Below are positions 1 through 8,075 of a stretch of DNA of 46,223 bases, in pieces. Source of the stretch: a virus; IMG/VR virus record IMGVR_UViG_3300020420_000027, positions 1 through 46,223 of that record; one strand, given 5' to 3'. A program made the translations under genes and the position numbers. Each line of letters opens with the position of its first letter. The stretch's first letter is position 1. The notes beneath the pieces are model-generated. The model worked only from the letters and a program-made list of their open reading frames with translations, was not told the origin of the DNA and did not search any database.

Positions 1-1
1 A

Positions 2-994
2 GATACAATGACTGTTGGAGAATTAAGTCCTAGGCAGGGTGTAGATAGAATAATGCCGGATCACTGTATTAAAAATGGTACATTGAAAAGATACAAACAT
101 AGTTTTGATCTTTCTAAAAAGGCACCTCCAATAAACACTTGGGAAGAAATATTGCATAATGCAATTAAAACAAATTGTAAAGATGGTGATATGTTGTTTT
201 TAAGTGGAGGTAGAGATTCTACTACTATTGCTAATTTTGCAATATTCAATGAAATAGACTTGGATTATGTACATATTAGCAATAGTGATGACAAGTTAGA
301 TACCCAGAGTACAAAACAATTTGAAAGTAATAATGGTATAAAAGTAAATTACTTACACCCTGATGATATAAAAGAATTTTTACCAGAGTATCATGACAAT
401 CATTGGCATGATGGTAGTTTTCGTTTTAAGTATAATGCAATGAAGACTTTAGGTAAAACACGTGGGCTTACTGGTGAATTTGGAGCAAGTGAACATGGAC
501 ATAGTAAAATTAATTATATACATCAGTGTACAGATTTAACTACTGATAAATTAGTTAACTTACATATCACAACACTTGAAGCACGTAACGATGCATCAGC
601 TACTCCTATATGGACCGATAAGGGATTTCTAAAACATGAAATAGGAAAATTACGTAAAGATGCATATGAATATATCCTAGACTATGTTGAAGACTTAATA
701 ACGTATAATTGGCAACAAGCCAATACAAAAGAACAACAACTTGAAGTTCTACTCAATATATTGAAACAGGAACATGAAAGTTATAGACTGTTTGGTTACA
801 GTCAAGACCCAGATCATACTTGGAATCATCCATTAGCTGATTGGACTTGGGCAGATATTATTATGAATACTTGTCCTATAGTTCGTAAAATTGGTAAACA
901 TGATCGTTGGGTATATAAGATGGCTACCAAAAATTGTGAATGGTTTGACGATACAGCTTGGCAATTTGGTAGACCTAGAGGAATGAGTAAATGA
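2..994 (+). CDS. Asparagine-synthase-like PP-loop ATPase (5' end probably outside window)
   Basis: The protein carries an SGGRDS signature at residues 66-71 (counting from the ATG at 8), matching the SGGxDS P-loop of the adenine-nucleotide alpha-hydrolase/PP-loop superfamily, which activates a carbonyl or amide with ATP. The first 30 residues (SPRQGVDRIMPDHC...) resemble the linker that precedes the synthetase domain of AsnB-type asparagine synthases. The frame is open to the left edge, so a glutaminase or other N-terminal domain may lie upstream. The stop overlaps the next start by ATGA. The substrate cannot be told from sequence. The + strand genes further right (SGNH, methyltransferase, radical SAM, GNAT) suggest modification of a small molecule or glycan, but that is inference. 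Confidence 0.7.
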   Translation, partial: DTMTVGELSPRQGVDRIMPDHCIKNGTLKRYKHSFDLSKKAPPINTWEEILHNAIKTNCKDGDMLFLSGGRDSTTIANFAIFNEIDLDYVHISNSDDKLDTQSTKQFESNNGIKVNYLHPDDIKEFLPEYHDNHWHDGSFRFKYNAMKTLGKTRGLTGEFGASEHGHSKINYIHQCTDLTTDKLVNLHITTLEARNDASATPIWTDKGFLKHEIGKLRKDAYEYILDYVEDLITYNWQQANTKEQQLEVLLNILKQEHESYRLFGYSQDPDHTWNHPLADWTWADIIMNTCPIVRKIGKHDRWVYKMATKNCEWFDDTAWQFGRPRGMSK

Positions 995-1503
995 GTAATC
1001 GTAAACAATGGCAAATAACCAGCGGTGATTCAATACCATCCGTTAATTTATTTAGAAGAATTATTCTTTTTGATACAGCAAAACAAGCTAAATGGTATTT
1101 AGATAATTGCTATGATCACTGGCCAAAAGTAGTCGTTATGAGTGCTGACGGTGTTTATCCAAAAAATCATACTCTTCAAAAGACAGCAAAACATAATTGG
1201 TTAAGTAATAGTGGACTAACAATATTTGTTATGGGCTGGCATAGTTTAGAAAAAATGCCTAAACCTGCAACTAAAATTGTTTTTTCATTAGATAGATTAA
1301 TTGTAGAGAGCTGTCGTGATAGAGATGATTCTATGTACAGTGAATTAATATTAGATTGGAATCCAATTAAACTTGCTCGTATCATAAGAGGGATATGTGA
1401 AACAACAAATACCAGGAATGCAGGTTTTGCATACCGAGATGTAAAAACAGATATGCACGACTTTTCTAAAGTTCCTGCGTGGCTTATTGATCTTATCAAA
1501 TAA
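991..1503 (+). CDS. Hypothetical protein, 170 aa
   Basis: I do not recognise this protein. It is soluble, with no membrane segment and no clear catalytic motif. It starts at an ATG overlapping the stop of the PP-loop gene (ATGA), so the two are probably translationally coupled. It ends at a TAA followed by a 59-nt gap holding a CTAAATA late-promoter-like box and a ribosome-binding site for the next operon. It is therefore the last gene of the upstream transcription unit. The close coupling suggests a shared task with the PP-loop enzyme, which is inference. Confidence 0.75.
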   Translation: MSNRKQWQITSGDSIPSVNLFRRIILFDTAKQAKWYLDNCYDHWPKVVVMSADGVYPKNHTLQKTAKHNWLSNSGLTIFVMGWHSLEKMPKPATKIVFSLDRLIVESCRDRDDSMYSELILDWNPIKLARIIRGICETTNTRNAGFAYRDVKTDMHDFSKVPAWLIDLIK

Positions 1504-1509
1504 TTTTAA

Positions 1510-1516
1510 CTAAATA
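1510..1516 (+). promoter_or_regulatory. T4-late-like promoter box CTAAATA
   Basis: CTAAATA lies about 47 nt upstream of the ATG at 1563, in the only real gap before the channel/transporter operon. T4-like cyanophages use CTAAATA/TATAAATA-type late boxes recognised by a gp55-like sigma factor. A purine-rich AAAAAGGAAAA ribosome-binding site follows before the ATG. Confidence 0.45.
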
Positions 1517-1562
1517 CATTACAAGAAACAAACATTAGTTAGTAAAAAGGAAAACAACTAAA

Positions 1563-2006
1563 ATGACTAGAAAATTTTTGCAATGGTGGCTTGCTTTTGT
1601 CATCCAACTATTAGCCATCTCAGGCGCCCTTTACTTTGGAGGACTTTCTTTTCTTTTGGATAACGATGTAACTTATTTGAGTTTCGTTCTTATTGCAGTA
1701 TGGTTAGTAACCAGTTTTGTAATTGGATATAAGACATATCAAGAAAAAAACACAAGTGAAACAACATGGTTCATTTCAGACTCCTGTATGACGGTAGGTA
1801 TGATAGGTACCGTTGTCGGATTTATCTATATGCTTTCAGGCAACTTTGCAGATATTAATCCAGAAGACATTAACCAAATGAGAGAAATAATTGGTGACAT
1901 GGCTACTGGTATGGGAACTGCTCTACTCACAACACTAGTTGGTCTTGTTGCTAGTTTGTTTTTAAAAATACAACTAGTTAATCAAGATGAAGAACACGGA
2001 ATTTAA
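1563..2006 (+). CDS. MotA/TolQ/ExbB-like proton channel protein
   Basis: The 147-aa protein has four predicted membrane helices (about 8-30, 37-57, 72-92, 115-138). The last two carry the family pattern: GMIGTVVGFIYML (79-91) and GMGTALLTTLVGLVA (116-130), matching the TM2/TM3 motifs of ExbB/TolQ/MotA. These proteins form the stator or motor that couples proton flow to work elsewhere in the envelope. It is shorter than ExbB (about 240 aa) and lacks the long cytoplasmic segment. It lies 3 nt upstream of an ExbD-like gene, the expected partner, and three genes upstream of an SbmA/BacA-like transporter. A motor complex in a phage is unusual. What it drives is unknown. Confidence 0.75.
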   Translation: MTRKFLQWWLAFVIQLLAISGALYFGGLSFLLDNDVTYLSFVLIAVWLVTSFVIGYKTYQEKNTSETTWFISDSCMTVGMIGTVVGFIYMLSGNFADINPEDINQMREIIGDMATGMGTALLTTLVGLVASLFLKIQLVNQDEEHGI

Positions 2007-2009
2007 TTC

Positions 2010-2660
2010 ATGAGACAGAAAAATCGTTACAATTCAGGATTGAGCCTGAATGATTTATTATTCAACGTGTTATTAGGATTTGTACTACTCTTTATAATTG
2101 CATTTCTATTAATACAACCACCAACAAAAACAGGAGATGTTCCTAGTAAAGCTGAAGTATTGATTACTTTAGAATGGGATCCAAACTCTAAAGATGATAT
2201 TGATTTGTGGGTGCAACAAGATGATTTCCCACCAATTGGATATAGTAACAAAGGTACTCAAGCAGTACATTTAGATAGAGATGATTTAGGTTCAAGTAAT
2301 GATACAGTAATGGTTAATGGTAAACCTGAAGTAATTAAAATTAATAGAGAGATTGTTACAATACGTGGGGTTGTATCTGGTGATTATTATATTGGAGTTC
2401 ATGCATATAATTTAAAAGGTACTCTAGATGTGACCGTTATGGTAATGGACGTAAATCCTTTATTTAAAGAATACTATAAGAAAACAGTAACTCTAAATGG
2501 AAGAGGAGATAAAATAAATCTTCCAGGGTTTACGTTGGATAGTACAGGTCGAATTACAGATGTATGGGCTCACAGTAGAGATTTAGGACCAAGAAAGAAA
2601 ATAGAGTATGATGACGCAATTACCAGACACAACAACAGTTTAGGAGTATCAGGACCATGA
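2010..2660 (+). CDS. ExbD/TolR/MotB-like protein with periplasmic DUF2135-like beta domain
   Basis: A single N-terminal membrane helix (about 17-36) is preceded by an Asp at residue 15 in the pattern LNDLLFNVLLGF, resembling the N-terminal helix of ExbD/TolR/MotB, where a conserved Asp carries protons. The remaining ~175 residues should be periplasmic. They contain LITLEWDPNS...DDIDLWV (51-68) and, later, a GDYYIGVHAY segment, a pattern I associate with DUF2135-type beta-sandwich domains (LxWD...DxDLxV). Fusion of an ExbD-like anchor to such a domain is not the textbook ExbD architecture. The gene follows the ExbB-like gene by 3 nt, and its stop overlaps the next start (ATGA). Confidence 0.65.
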   Translation: MRQKNRYNSGLSLNDLLFNVLLGFVLLFIIAFLLIQPPTKTGDVPSKAEVLITLEWDPNSKDDIDLWVQQDDFPPIGYSNKGTQAVHLDRDDLGSSNDTVMVNGKPEVIKINREIVTIRGVVSGDYYIGVHAYNLKGTLDVTVMVMDVNPLFKEYYKKTVTLNGRGDKINLPGFTLDSTGRITDVWAHSRDLGPRKKIEYDDAITRHNNSLGVSGP

Positions 2661-3175
2661 TATATTATTACATTGATTTCTTTACCAATATAAGCATAGC
2701 ATTAATTGTTCTCATAAGTATATTTTCATTATATGCAATTATCCTTTCCAATAAACATAGACTAATAACGTTTTTTCTTGTACCTACAATTATTATAACA
2801 GCAATTATGGCATCTTCAACAATATATTCTTTACAAGGAACACCCAAAACTCAAATTCCATTTGAAAAAAATATTGAAATAGTAGCAGTTGATGTACGAA
2901 AACCTTTGGTATTCATGTTAGCTATAGACCTTGATTCAGGCAGTCTTGAACCCAAGTACTATGCCTTTCCATATACAAAACAAAGAGCAAGAGTAATGCA
3001 AAATATTATGCATCGTGGAAAGTTGAATATGAGTAAAAAAGGAAGAATAGAACTAATGGATGGAGATAGAGGGGGCAATGAATTCGCTGAAGGTGATATA
3101 TATTTTGTTCCATTAAAATCTCCCCCACCCCCACCAAAAAATAAAGATACCCAAAATAACTTTTTGGGACATTAA
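2657..3175 (+). CDS. Membrane protein, 172 aa, with proline-rich C-terminus
   Basis: Two closely spaced hydrophobic helices (about residues 9-30 and 37-58) are followed by a soluble domain of about 100 residues and a proline stretch (SPPPPPKN) near the C-terminus. I do not recognise the family. The ATG overlaps the stop of the ExbD-like gene, and the next gene (SbmA-like) starts 9 nt downstream behind an AAGGAG site. It therefore sits inside the channel/transporter operon and is probably a third subunit of the same envelope complex, which is inference from position only. Confidence 0.75.
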   Translation: MIYYYIDFFTNISIALIVLISIFSLYAIILSNKHRLITFFLVPTIIITAIMASSTIYSLQGTPKTQIPFEKNIEIVAVDVRKPLVFMLAIDLDSGSLEPKYYAFPYTKQRARVMQNIMHRGKLNMSKKGRIELMDGDRGGNEFAEGDIYFVPLKSPPPPPKNKDTQNNFLGH

Positions 3176-3184
3176 GGAGAAAAT

Positions 3185-4156
3185 ATGTTTAGATTTTTTA
3201 CAACCAGAAAATGGTTGTTATGGGCATGGCTCGGATCAGTAGCCATCCTCTCATCACTTTGGATTCAAGTAGAAATTGACGTAAAGATAAATGAATGGTT
3301 TGGTCAGTTTTACGATATGATTCAAAAAGCTCTGGCATCACCTAATGCAATTACAATAGGAGAATACTGGGCTAGTTTATTCAGTTTTATATATCTAGCA
3401 GGTATATATGTTGCAATAGCAGTAGTGGTAAGTTATTTTACTGCTCACTTTTTATTCCGTTGGAGAACAGCAATGGTTGAGTGGTATCACTCTGTATATG
3501 ATAAAGCACGTAAAATTGAAGGTGCGGCTCAACGTGTTCAGGAAGATACAATTAAATTTACAAGAATTATGGAAGGACTAGGTACAAGTTTTATTGAAAG
3601 TATAATGGTACTTGTACAATTTGTTCCTATTCTATTTGGTTTAAGTATTGGTATTCCAATTTTCTTCTTTGGAGATTGGGAATATGGATTGATAACCGGT
3701 GCAATAGTTTGGTCAGTAGGTGGTACATTATTCTTAATTTTACTAGGCTGGTTACTTAGACTAGTAGGAGTAGAATACGATTTACAGAAAAAAGAAGCGG
3801 CTTATCGTAAAATATTAGTCATAGCAGAAGATGATGAAAATGTAAGACCAAAAACAATTAATGAATTATTTGATGATGTTCGTTCAATTCATTTTTTAAG
3901 TTACATTAGATATCTATATTTTAACGTTGGTAGAATAGCTTATCTTCAAGCTAATGTTTTATCAGCATATGTATTCCTTGCACCTGCCATTGTCGCTGGT
4001 GTTGTAACACTTGGTGTTATGCAACAGATTATCAGAGCATTTGGTCGTGTAGAAGGATCTATGCAATATCTATTAAAAGCATGGCCAACAATTATTGAAT
4101 TAATGAGTGTTTACAAGCGTCTTAGAGAATTTGAACGTCAAATTCAACAAAAATAA
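3185..4156 (+). CDS. SbmA/BacA-like peptide transporter
   Basis: The 323-aa protein matches the SbmA/BacA family over its length. Family hallmarks include FRWRTAM (91-97), EGAAQRVQEDT (112-122), the KKEAAYRK...EDDENVRP region, the later YIRYLYFNVGRIAYLQ segment, and the C-terminal YLLKAWPTIIELMSVYKRLREFE. SbmA/BacA are inner-membrane, proton-driven importers of peptides and related compounds. Compared with E. coli SbmA (406 aa) it lacks about 80 N-terminal residues but covers the family domain. Start: strong AAGGAG site 5 nt before the ATG. It is the last gene of the ExbB/ExbD-like operon. Possible roles are altering host uptake of peptides or vitamins during infection, or blocking peptide toxins. 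None of these can be read from sequence. Confidence 0.88.
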   Translation: MFRFFTTRKWLLWAWLGSVAILSSLWIQVEIDVKINEWFGQFYDMIQKALASPNAITIGEYWASLFSFIYLAGIYVAIAVVVSYFTAHFLFRWRTAMVEWYHSVYDKARKIEGAAQRVQEDTIKFTRIMEGLGTSFIESIMVLVQFVPILFGLSIGIPIFFFGDWEYGLITGAIVWSVGGTLFLILLGWLLRLVGVEYDLQKKEAAYRKILVIAEDDENVRPKTINELFDDVRSIHFLSYIRYLYFNVGRIAYLQANVLSAYVFLAPAIVAGVVTLGVMQQIIRAFGRVEGSMQYLLKAWPTIIELMSVYKRLREFERQIQQK

Positions 4157-4159
4157 CAA

Positions 4160-4188
4160 TTGACACCAATTCTATAGTATGCTATATT
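4160..4188 (+). promoter_or_regulatory. Sigma70-like promoter TTGACA-17-TATATT
   Basis: TTGACA at 4160-4165 and TATATT at 4183-4188 are separated by 17 bp. The start of transcription would fall near 4195, leaving about 29 nt before the ATG at 4224, which has an AGGAG site. The spacer holds a TATAG...CTATA inverted repeat, unlike the GTAAGA operator seen elsewhere. Confidence 0.7.
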
Positions 4189-4223
4189 ATTAGAAACAGC
4201 CATGTAAAACAGGAGATTGGCAA

Positions 4224-4421
4224 ATGGAACTGATCAGCACATATTGGTCAGTGGATAAAAAAAGACGTGCAGATATAGTACACACGTCAAAAGGATTTGA
4301 AGTAGCTCTTTATGAAAATGATGAGTATATGTATAATGTTACGGTACATGAACATAGTGAAGTCTATGCAGAAAGTGCCGCAGAAAATTTTGTAAATTAT
4401 ATAGGATCCTGGAATGATTAA
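4224..4421 (+). CDS. Hypothetical protein, 65 aa
   Basis: This is a small acidic soluble protein beginning MELISTYWSVDKKRRADIV, of a kind often seen in T4-like marine phages, but I cannot name a family. It is the first gene after a clear sigma70-like promoter (4160-4188) and has an ACAGGAG site 7 nt before the ATG, so early expression is likely. Confidence 0.7.
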   Translation: MELISTYWSVDKKRRADIVHTSKGFEVALYENDEYMYNVTVHEHSEVYAESAAENFVNYIGSWND

Positions 4422-4447
4422 TGGAGCAATGAGGCACTAAACAATCT

Positions 4448-4909
4448 ATGTCAAACTTTAACGAATTAGCGGAGGCTTTAAACCGTATGACGGAAGAACA
4501 ATCTTCAAAAGCGAAAAAAATTAACGAAAAACGAAACACCAAATGGTGGAACAATCTTTCAAGTGACGATAAATTGGAAGCCGTATATGCAGTGATCTCT
4601 AGGGTCGCTAAAGCATACGACCATGACGTTAACTATAGAGACCTATTATATAAGGAATTAAAACTTGAGCCAACGGCGTATAACGCCACTAGAGATGCAG
4701 GATTATTTGATCTACTAGAAGTACTCAAGGATGCTGATTACCTTGATGATTTACATAATGTAGAACGTTTAGAAGTCGTTGATGACGAAGGGCGTGCCTA
4801 TGTTAAAGGTAAAAACAAGGTTAAGGAAGTACATTATGTACTTCAAGACGATAAGAAGACCCTAAAAATATTCATCAATACGGAGGTTCCAGATGAAGGT
4901 ACACATTAA
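4448..4909 (+). CDS. Hypothetical protein, 153 aa
   Basis: This is a charged, mostly helical soluble protein with no motif I recognise. The 3' end overlaps the next start by 17 nt (4893..4909), and the overlap contains the next gene's GGAGG ribosome-binding site, so the two genes are coupled. Confidence 0.75.
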   Translation: MSNFNELAEALNRMTEEQSSKAKKINEKRNTKWWNNLSSDDKLEAVYAVISRVAKAYDHDVNYRDLLYKELKLEPTAYNATRDAGLFDLLEVLKDADYLDDLHNVERLEVVDDEGRAYVKGKNKVKEVHYVLQDDKKTLKIFINTEVPDEGTH

Positions 4910-5360
4910 AAATTATCCAGACGAAGATAGTATTTCATATAAATTAGGACTTTATACTCAACAGAAAGTTGACGTAAGGATTGATAAATGGGATACCTGG
5001 AGTTTGGACGAAACCCTAGCACATATTATTCACCCTGCTCTAGTACAACTTAAAAATAGTGTGGAAAGTTATCCAGGAGATAAAGAACTTGATATAGATG
5101 CTCCTATTAATCTTGAAACAGATGAAGATCGTTGGCAATGGATATTAGGTGAAATGATATTTGCGTTTAAATCAAAACTATATGATTGGGGAGAAGAGTT
5201 TACTAGTGGTGAACTTGACTATAATATTGTTAATGACGAATTAGTAAAAGGACCTAATAATACTTTTAAAATTGATCAAAAAGCAATGAAAGAATGTCAA
5301 GCCCGTATAGCAAATGGTTTTAGATTATTTGGAAAGTATTACGAACATCTTTGGGATTAA
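4893..5360 (+). CDS. Conserved phage hypothetical protein, 155 aa
   Basis: The pattern is familiar from many phage genomes: KVDVRIDKWDTWSLDETLAHIIHPAL, then ...DRWQWILGEMIFAF, and the C-terminal NGFRLFGKYYEHLWD. The protein family has no established function that I know of. The GGAGG site upstream lies inside the preceding gene. The stop is 1 nt before the next ATG. Confidence 0.8.
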   Translation: MKVHIKNYPDEDSISYKLGLYTQQKVDVRIDKWDTWSLDETLAHIIHPALVQLKNSVESYPGDKELDIDAPINLETDEDRWQWILGEMIFAFKSKLYDWGEEFTSGELDYNIVNDELVKGPNNTFKIDQKAMKECQARIANGFRLFGKYYEHLWD

Positions 5361-5361
5361 C

Positions 5362-5715
5362 ATGGATAGCGAATTAAAAAGATTAAAGAAAGTCGAAAAA
5401 GAGTATAATAAATTATCAGATCAAGCTTCAACCTTAGAAGAAAAAATTGAAAATGTGGTTGCTGGAAAAGTTACTCCTTTATACGATAGATCTTGGTATA
5501 TTAAATGGATAGCAAGTTTTTGTATTTTAATTGGAGTATTATGTCGTTCAGTAGATGAAGTTCCAAAAATTTATGATATAGTCTTTAGTGCGTTTGGTAC
5601 AGCCGGTTGGTTTTGGGTCGGTATGTTATGGAAAGACAGAGCTCTCATAATGCTGAATGCGGTTTTATGTTTCATTTTATTAATGGGCATTGTTAGATTT
5701 TTATTCACAATATAG
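5362..5715 (+). CDS. Membrane protein with N-terminal coiled coil, 117 aa
   Basis: The first ~35 residues are a charged coiled-coil-like helix (heptad pattern with many K/E). It is followed by two or three hydrophobic segments in the C-terminal half (around residues 50-65, 72-85 and 95-115). I chose the ATG at 5362, directly after the upstream stop, rather than 5314, which would overlap the previous gene by 47 nt without a ribosome-binding site. Membrane topology fits a small inner-membrane protein. Function unknown. Confidence 0.7.
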   Translation: MDSELKRLKKVEKEYNKLSDQASTLEEKIENVVAGKVTPLYDRSWYIKWIASFCILIGVLCRSVDEVPKIYDIVFSAFGTAGWFWVGMLWKDRALIMLNAVLCFILLMGIVRFLFTI

Positions 5716-5716
5716 T

Positions 5717-6691
5717 ATGGAAAATAATAATATAAGAATAGTTTGTTTAGGAAGTAGTCATACTGAAGGCGGTTCATCTGCGGCTGGCATACCAAAAGAC
5801 TTTGAAAATAGTTGGCCAGGAAAATTACAGGAACAAACAGGATATGATATTCTTAATGCTGGTGAAGCAAGTTATAGTATAGATTTTTGGCCTACTAAAT
5901 TACTAAACGTAATTGATTATTATAAGCCCACACATCTAATAATGGAAATTAATCGTCCAGAGAAACTGGACGTTGAAATAAGTCGTGATCTAACAGAAAA
6001 ATCACCACAAGATGCTAAAGATTATCATCCTTTACTAACTAGACAAAATATTACAAGTGCAACAGATAAAACAAATCAGAGATACTGGCCTTTTAGAACA
6101 AGTGTAAGTAATAGTGAAGCAATAGATTATTATACTATTTTTAATAAATTAAATAGAGAAGATGTTGAAGAATATTATAATGGTAACTTTCCAAAGGCTG
6201 TAGGTGATGCATATAATGAATTGGCTGATGGTGTAATTACAGATATTGAAAAAAGCTGGGTAGCTGATAAACTAAATGAGATTGTTGAAGGAATGGGCGG
6301 TCACAAAAAAGATTTAGATTTATTGATTAATTATCTATATTTTAGAGCAGTATATTATGCTGGTAGCGATCAAGATATGGCTAATTATTTTCAAAATATT
6401 AATCATATGAAAATGATATGTGATGTAAATAACATTAAGATGTATTGTTTTACTATGCATAAAAAGGAATGGTTAGATAATCAGATATACAAGGATAATT
6501 ATAAAAAGTTATGGAAAGATATTTGGTTATTTAACGATATAAATTTTCGGCTCAAAGGATGGGTTCAGGAAAGATTTAGTGACAAATACAAAGATACTCT
6601 GTGTGATTCCATACATTATTATCCATGGGTATGGGAGATCTGGTGTAAAGAAATGTTAGTTCCTTGGGTAAATACAGAGTGGGAAAAATAA
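5717..6691 (+). CDS. SGNH/GDSL-hydrolase-like protein
   Basis: The N-terminus has a block-I-like motif IVCLGSSHTEGG with the candidate nucleophile Ser at residue 13 or 14. The C-terminus has a DxxH pair (D297, H300 in DSIHYY) that fits block V of SGNH hydrolases. The middle half (about 100-290) is divergent. SGNH enzymes act as esterases or acyl-transferases on lipids, glycans or peptides. The start at 5717 is just behind the previous stop. It heads a tight run with a methyltransferase, a radical SAM protein and a GNAT acetyltransferase, suggesting a joint modification pathway, which is inference. Two further SGNH-like proteins occur at 20175..20765 and 30277..30861. Confidence 0.65.
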   Translation: MENNNIRIVCLGSSHTEGGSSAAGIPKDFENSWPGKLQEQTGYDILNAGEASYSIDFWPTKLLNVIDYYKPTHLIMEINRPEKLDVEISRDLTEKSPQDAKDYHPLLTRQNITSATDKTNQRYWPFRTSVSNSEAIDYYTIFNKLNREDVEEYYNGNFPKAVGDAYNELADGVITDIEKSWVADKLNEIVEGMGGHKKDLDLLINYLYFRAVYYAGSDQDMANYFQNINHMKMICDVNNIKMYCFTMHKKEWLDNQIYKDNYKKLWKDIWLFNDINFRLKGWVQERFSDKYKDTLCDSIHYYPWVWEIWCKEMLVPWVNTEWEK

Positions 6692-7441
6692 ATGATTAGA
6701 TTAAACAGAAAAATTATTCCAGATTTGGCAAAGTTTATCGAGATGAGATACGATGTTAAAATCCATGATAACAAACATCCTGAGATTATGAAATCTTTTT
6801 TAAGATTACAATATTGGCTAAATGAAGAAATACTAGCAAGATACTTCCAATATAATGACGAAGGTAAAGAAGAAGGTGTATACTGGAAACAACAACTTCA
6901 ATTTGACACAAGAAAAACTGGGCAACGACTAAAAGACAAACTTCAAAAAATGATTGATGAAAATCCTGATACTAAAATTTTAGATCTTGGTTGTGGGGAT
7001 AACGATTGGAAAGATCGATTAGGTGATAATGTTTTTGGTGTTGATCCATATAATGAAAAAGCAGATGCAAACGTACATATGAGAAATATAGTAAAGAATG
7101 ACGGTAAATGGGACGTTGTATTATGCTTAGGTAGTATTAACTTTGGTGATGAAGAATCAATTAAAGCTGACCTTGCTAAAGCAGTACATTTATGTAAACC
7201 AAAAGGAACACTGATATTTCGCTTAAATCCAGGAATAACACATGATACTCAATATGCAAAATGGGTAGACTTTTTTGAATGGGACGAAGATAAAATTAAA
7301 GAATATGCAGACCATTTAAAATGTGACATTGTTGAAATGGATTGGGATCATGAAGAAAATGGTCAATCAATTCGTTGGGGCAATAGACATTATGTTGAAT
7401 GGAGAAAGCGAGGCGGTTTAAGAGGTGTGGAAAAAGTTTAA
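6692..7441 (+). CDS. SAM-dependent class I methyltransferase
   Basis: Motif I is ILDLGCGDNDW at residues 96-106, followed by the acidic end of beta-2 in VFGVDPY (114-120). Motif IV-like VVLCLGSINFGD and a post-motif CKPKGTLIFRLN complete a Rossmann methyltransferase core. The N-terminal 90 residues are helical and may bind substrate. The ATG follows the SGNH stop directly, and the 3' end overlaps the radical SAM gene by 17 nt. The acceptor substrate cannot be deduced. Confidence 0.85.
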   Translation: MIRLNRKIIPDLAKFIEMRYDVKIHDNKHPEIMKSFLRLQYWLNEEILARYFQYNDEGKEEGVYWKQQLQFDTRKTGQRLKDKLQKMIDENPDTKILDLGCGDNDWKDRLGDNVFGVDPYNEKADANVHMRNIVKNDGKWDVVLCLGSINFGDEESIKADLAKAVHLCKPKGTLIFRLNPGITHDTQYAKWVDFFEWDEDKIKEYADHLKCDIVEMDWDHEENGQSIRWGNRHYVEWRKRGGLRGVEKV

Positions 7442-8075
7442 GAGTATTGATTTTTGTATAACCAGCTATTGTCAAGCAAAATGTCCTAGCTGTCCTAGAA
7501 CAGATCCGAATAAAGAAGGCTATCCTAAAGCGGCTTGGTTACCATTAGTACACGTTGATTTTAAAAATTGGACCAATGTTTTACAAGGACAAGATTGGAA
7601 AGATCATACTTTCGTTTTTTGTGGTGAACATGGTGATCCAATGATGCACCCAGACATTACAGACTTCGTAAAATACGGATACGATAACGCCAATATAATT
7701 CATATACATACAAATGGCGGACTTAGACAGCCAACATGGTATACAGAAATGGCTGAACTATATGGCAAAAAATTATTCATAACATTTAGTATAGACGGAC
7801 TATCTCAAGAAACAAGTGAGAAATATCGAATAGGAGTTAACTGGAAACGATCATGGGATAATATGATTGCTTTTAGAAACCAGTTAGAAAAAGAAGATAG
7901 ACTTGGTAAGTTAGTTTGGGATTATATTGTATTTGAACATAACTGGCATGAAATACCAGATGTAGTTAAACAAGCAAAAGAATTAGACATAAGATTACGT
8001 ATGAAATTAAATACAGGTATCTTTGGTAAATTAACATCAAAAGAAGGGTTGGATTTATTTAATGAATACGTGTAG
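7425..8075 (+). CDS. Radical SAM protein, core domain (split from SPASM-like C-terminus)
   Basis: The [4Fe-4S]/SAM motif CQAKCPSC has Cys at 16, 20 and 23 (CxxxCxxC). Further core features are a GEHGDPMMHPDI segment (the GGEP-like position), IIHIHTNGG and FSIDGL. The start is a GTG inside the methyltransferase gene, with a GAGG site about 12 nt upstream. The frame stops at 8075, just before a region encoding a Cys-rich SPASM-like tail in the +1 frame (8062..8391). In most relatives core and tail are a single protein, so this is either a real two-gene arrangement, a programmed +1 shift, or an assembly indel. The chemistry is unknown. Confidence 0.82.
   Translation: MWKKFKSIDFCITSYCQAKCPSCPRTDPNKEGYPKAAWLPLVHVDFKNWTNVLQGQDWKDHTFVFCGEHGDPMMHPDITDFVKYGYDNANIIHIHTNGGLRQPTWYTEMAELYGKKLFITFSIDGLSQETSEKYRIGVNWKRSWDNMIAFRNQLEKEDRLGKLVWDYIVFEHNWHEIPDVVKQAKELDIRLRMKLNTGIFGKLTSKEGLDLFNEYV

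Noticed and set aside
61-249. Many reverse or shifted frames of 60-110 codons over clear genes (for example here, at 826..1039, 1176..1499, 18009..18194 and 33813..34067).
   Set aside because: They lie entirely within convincing genes on the other strand or frame, lack ribosome-binding sites and have low-complexity or unlike-protein composition.
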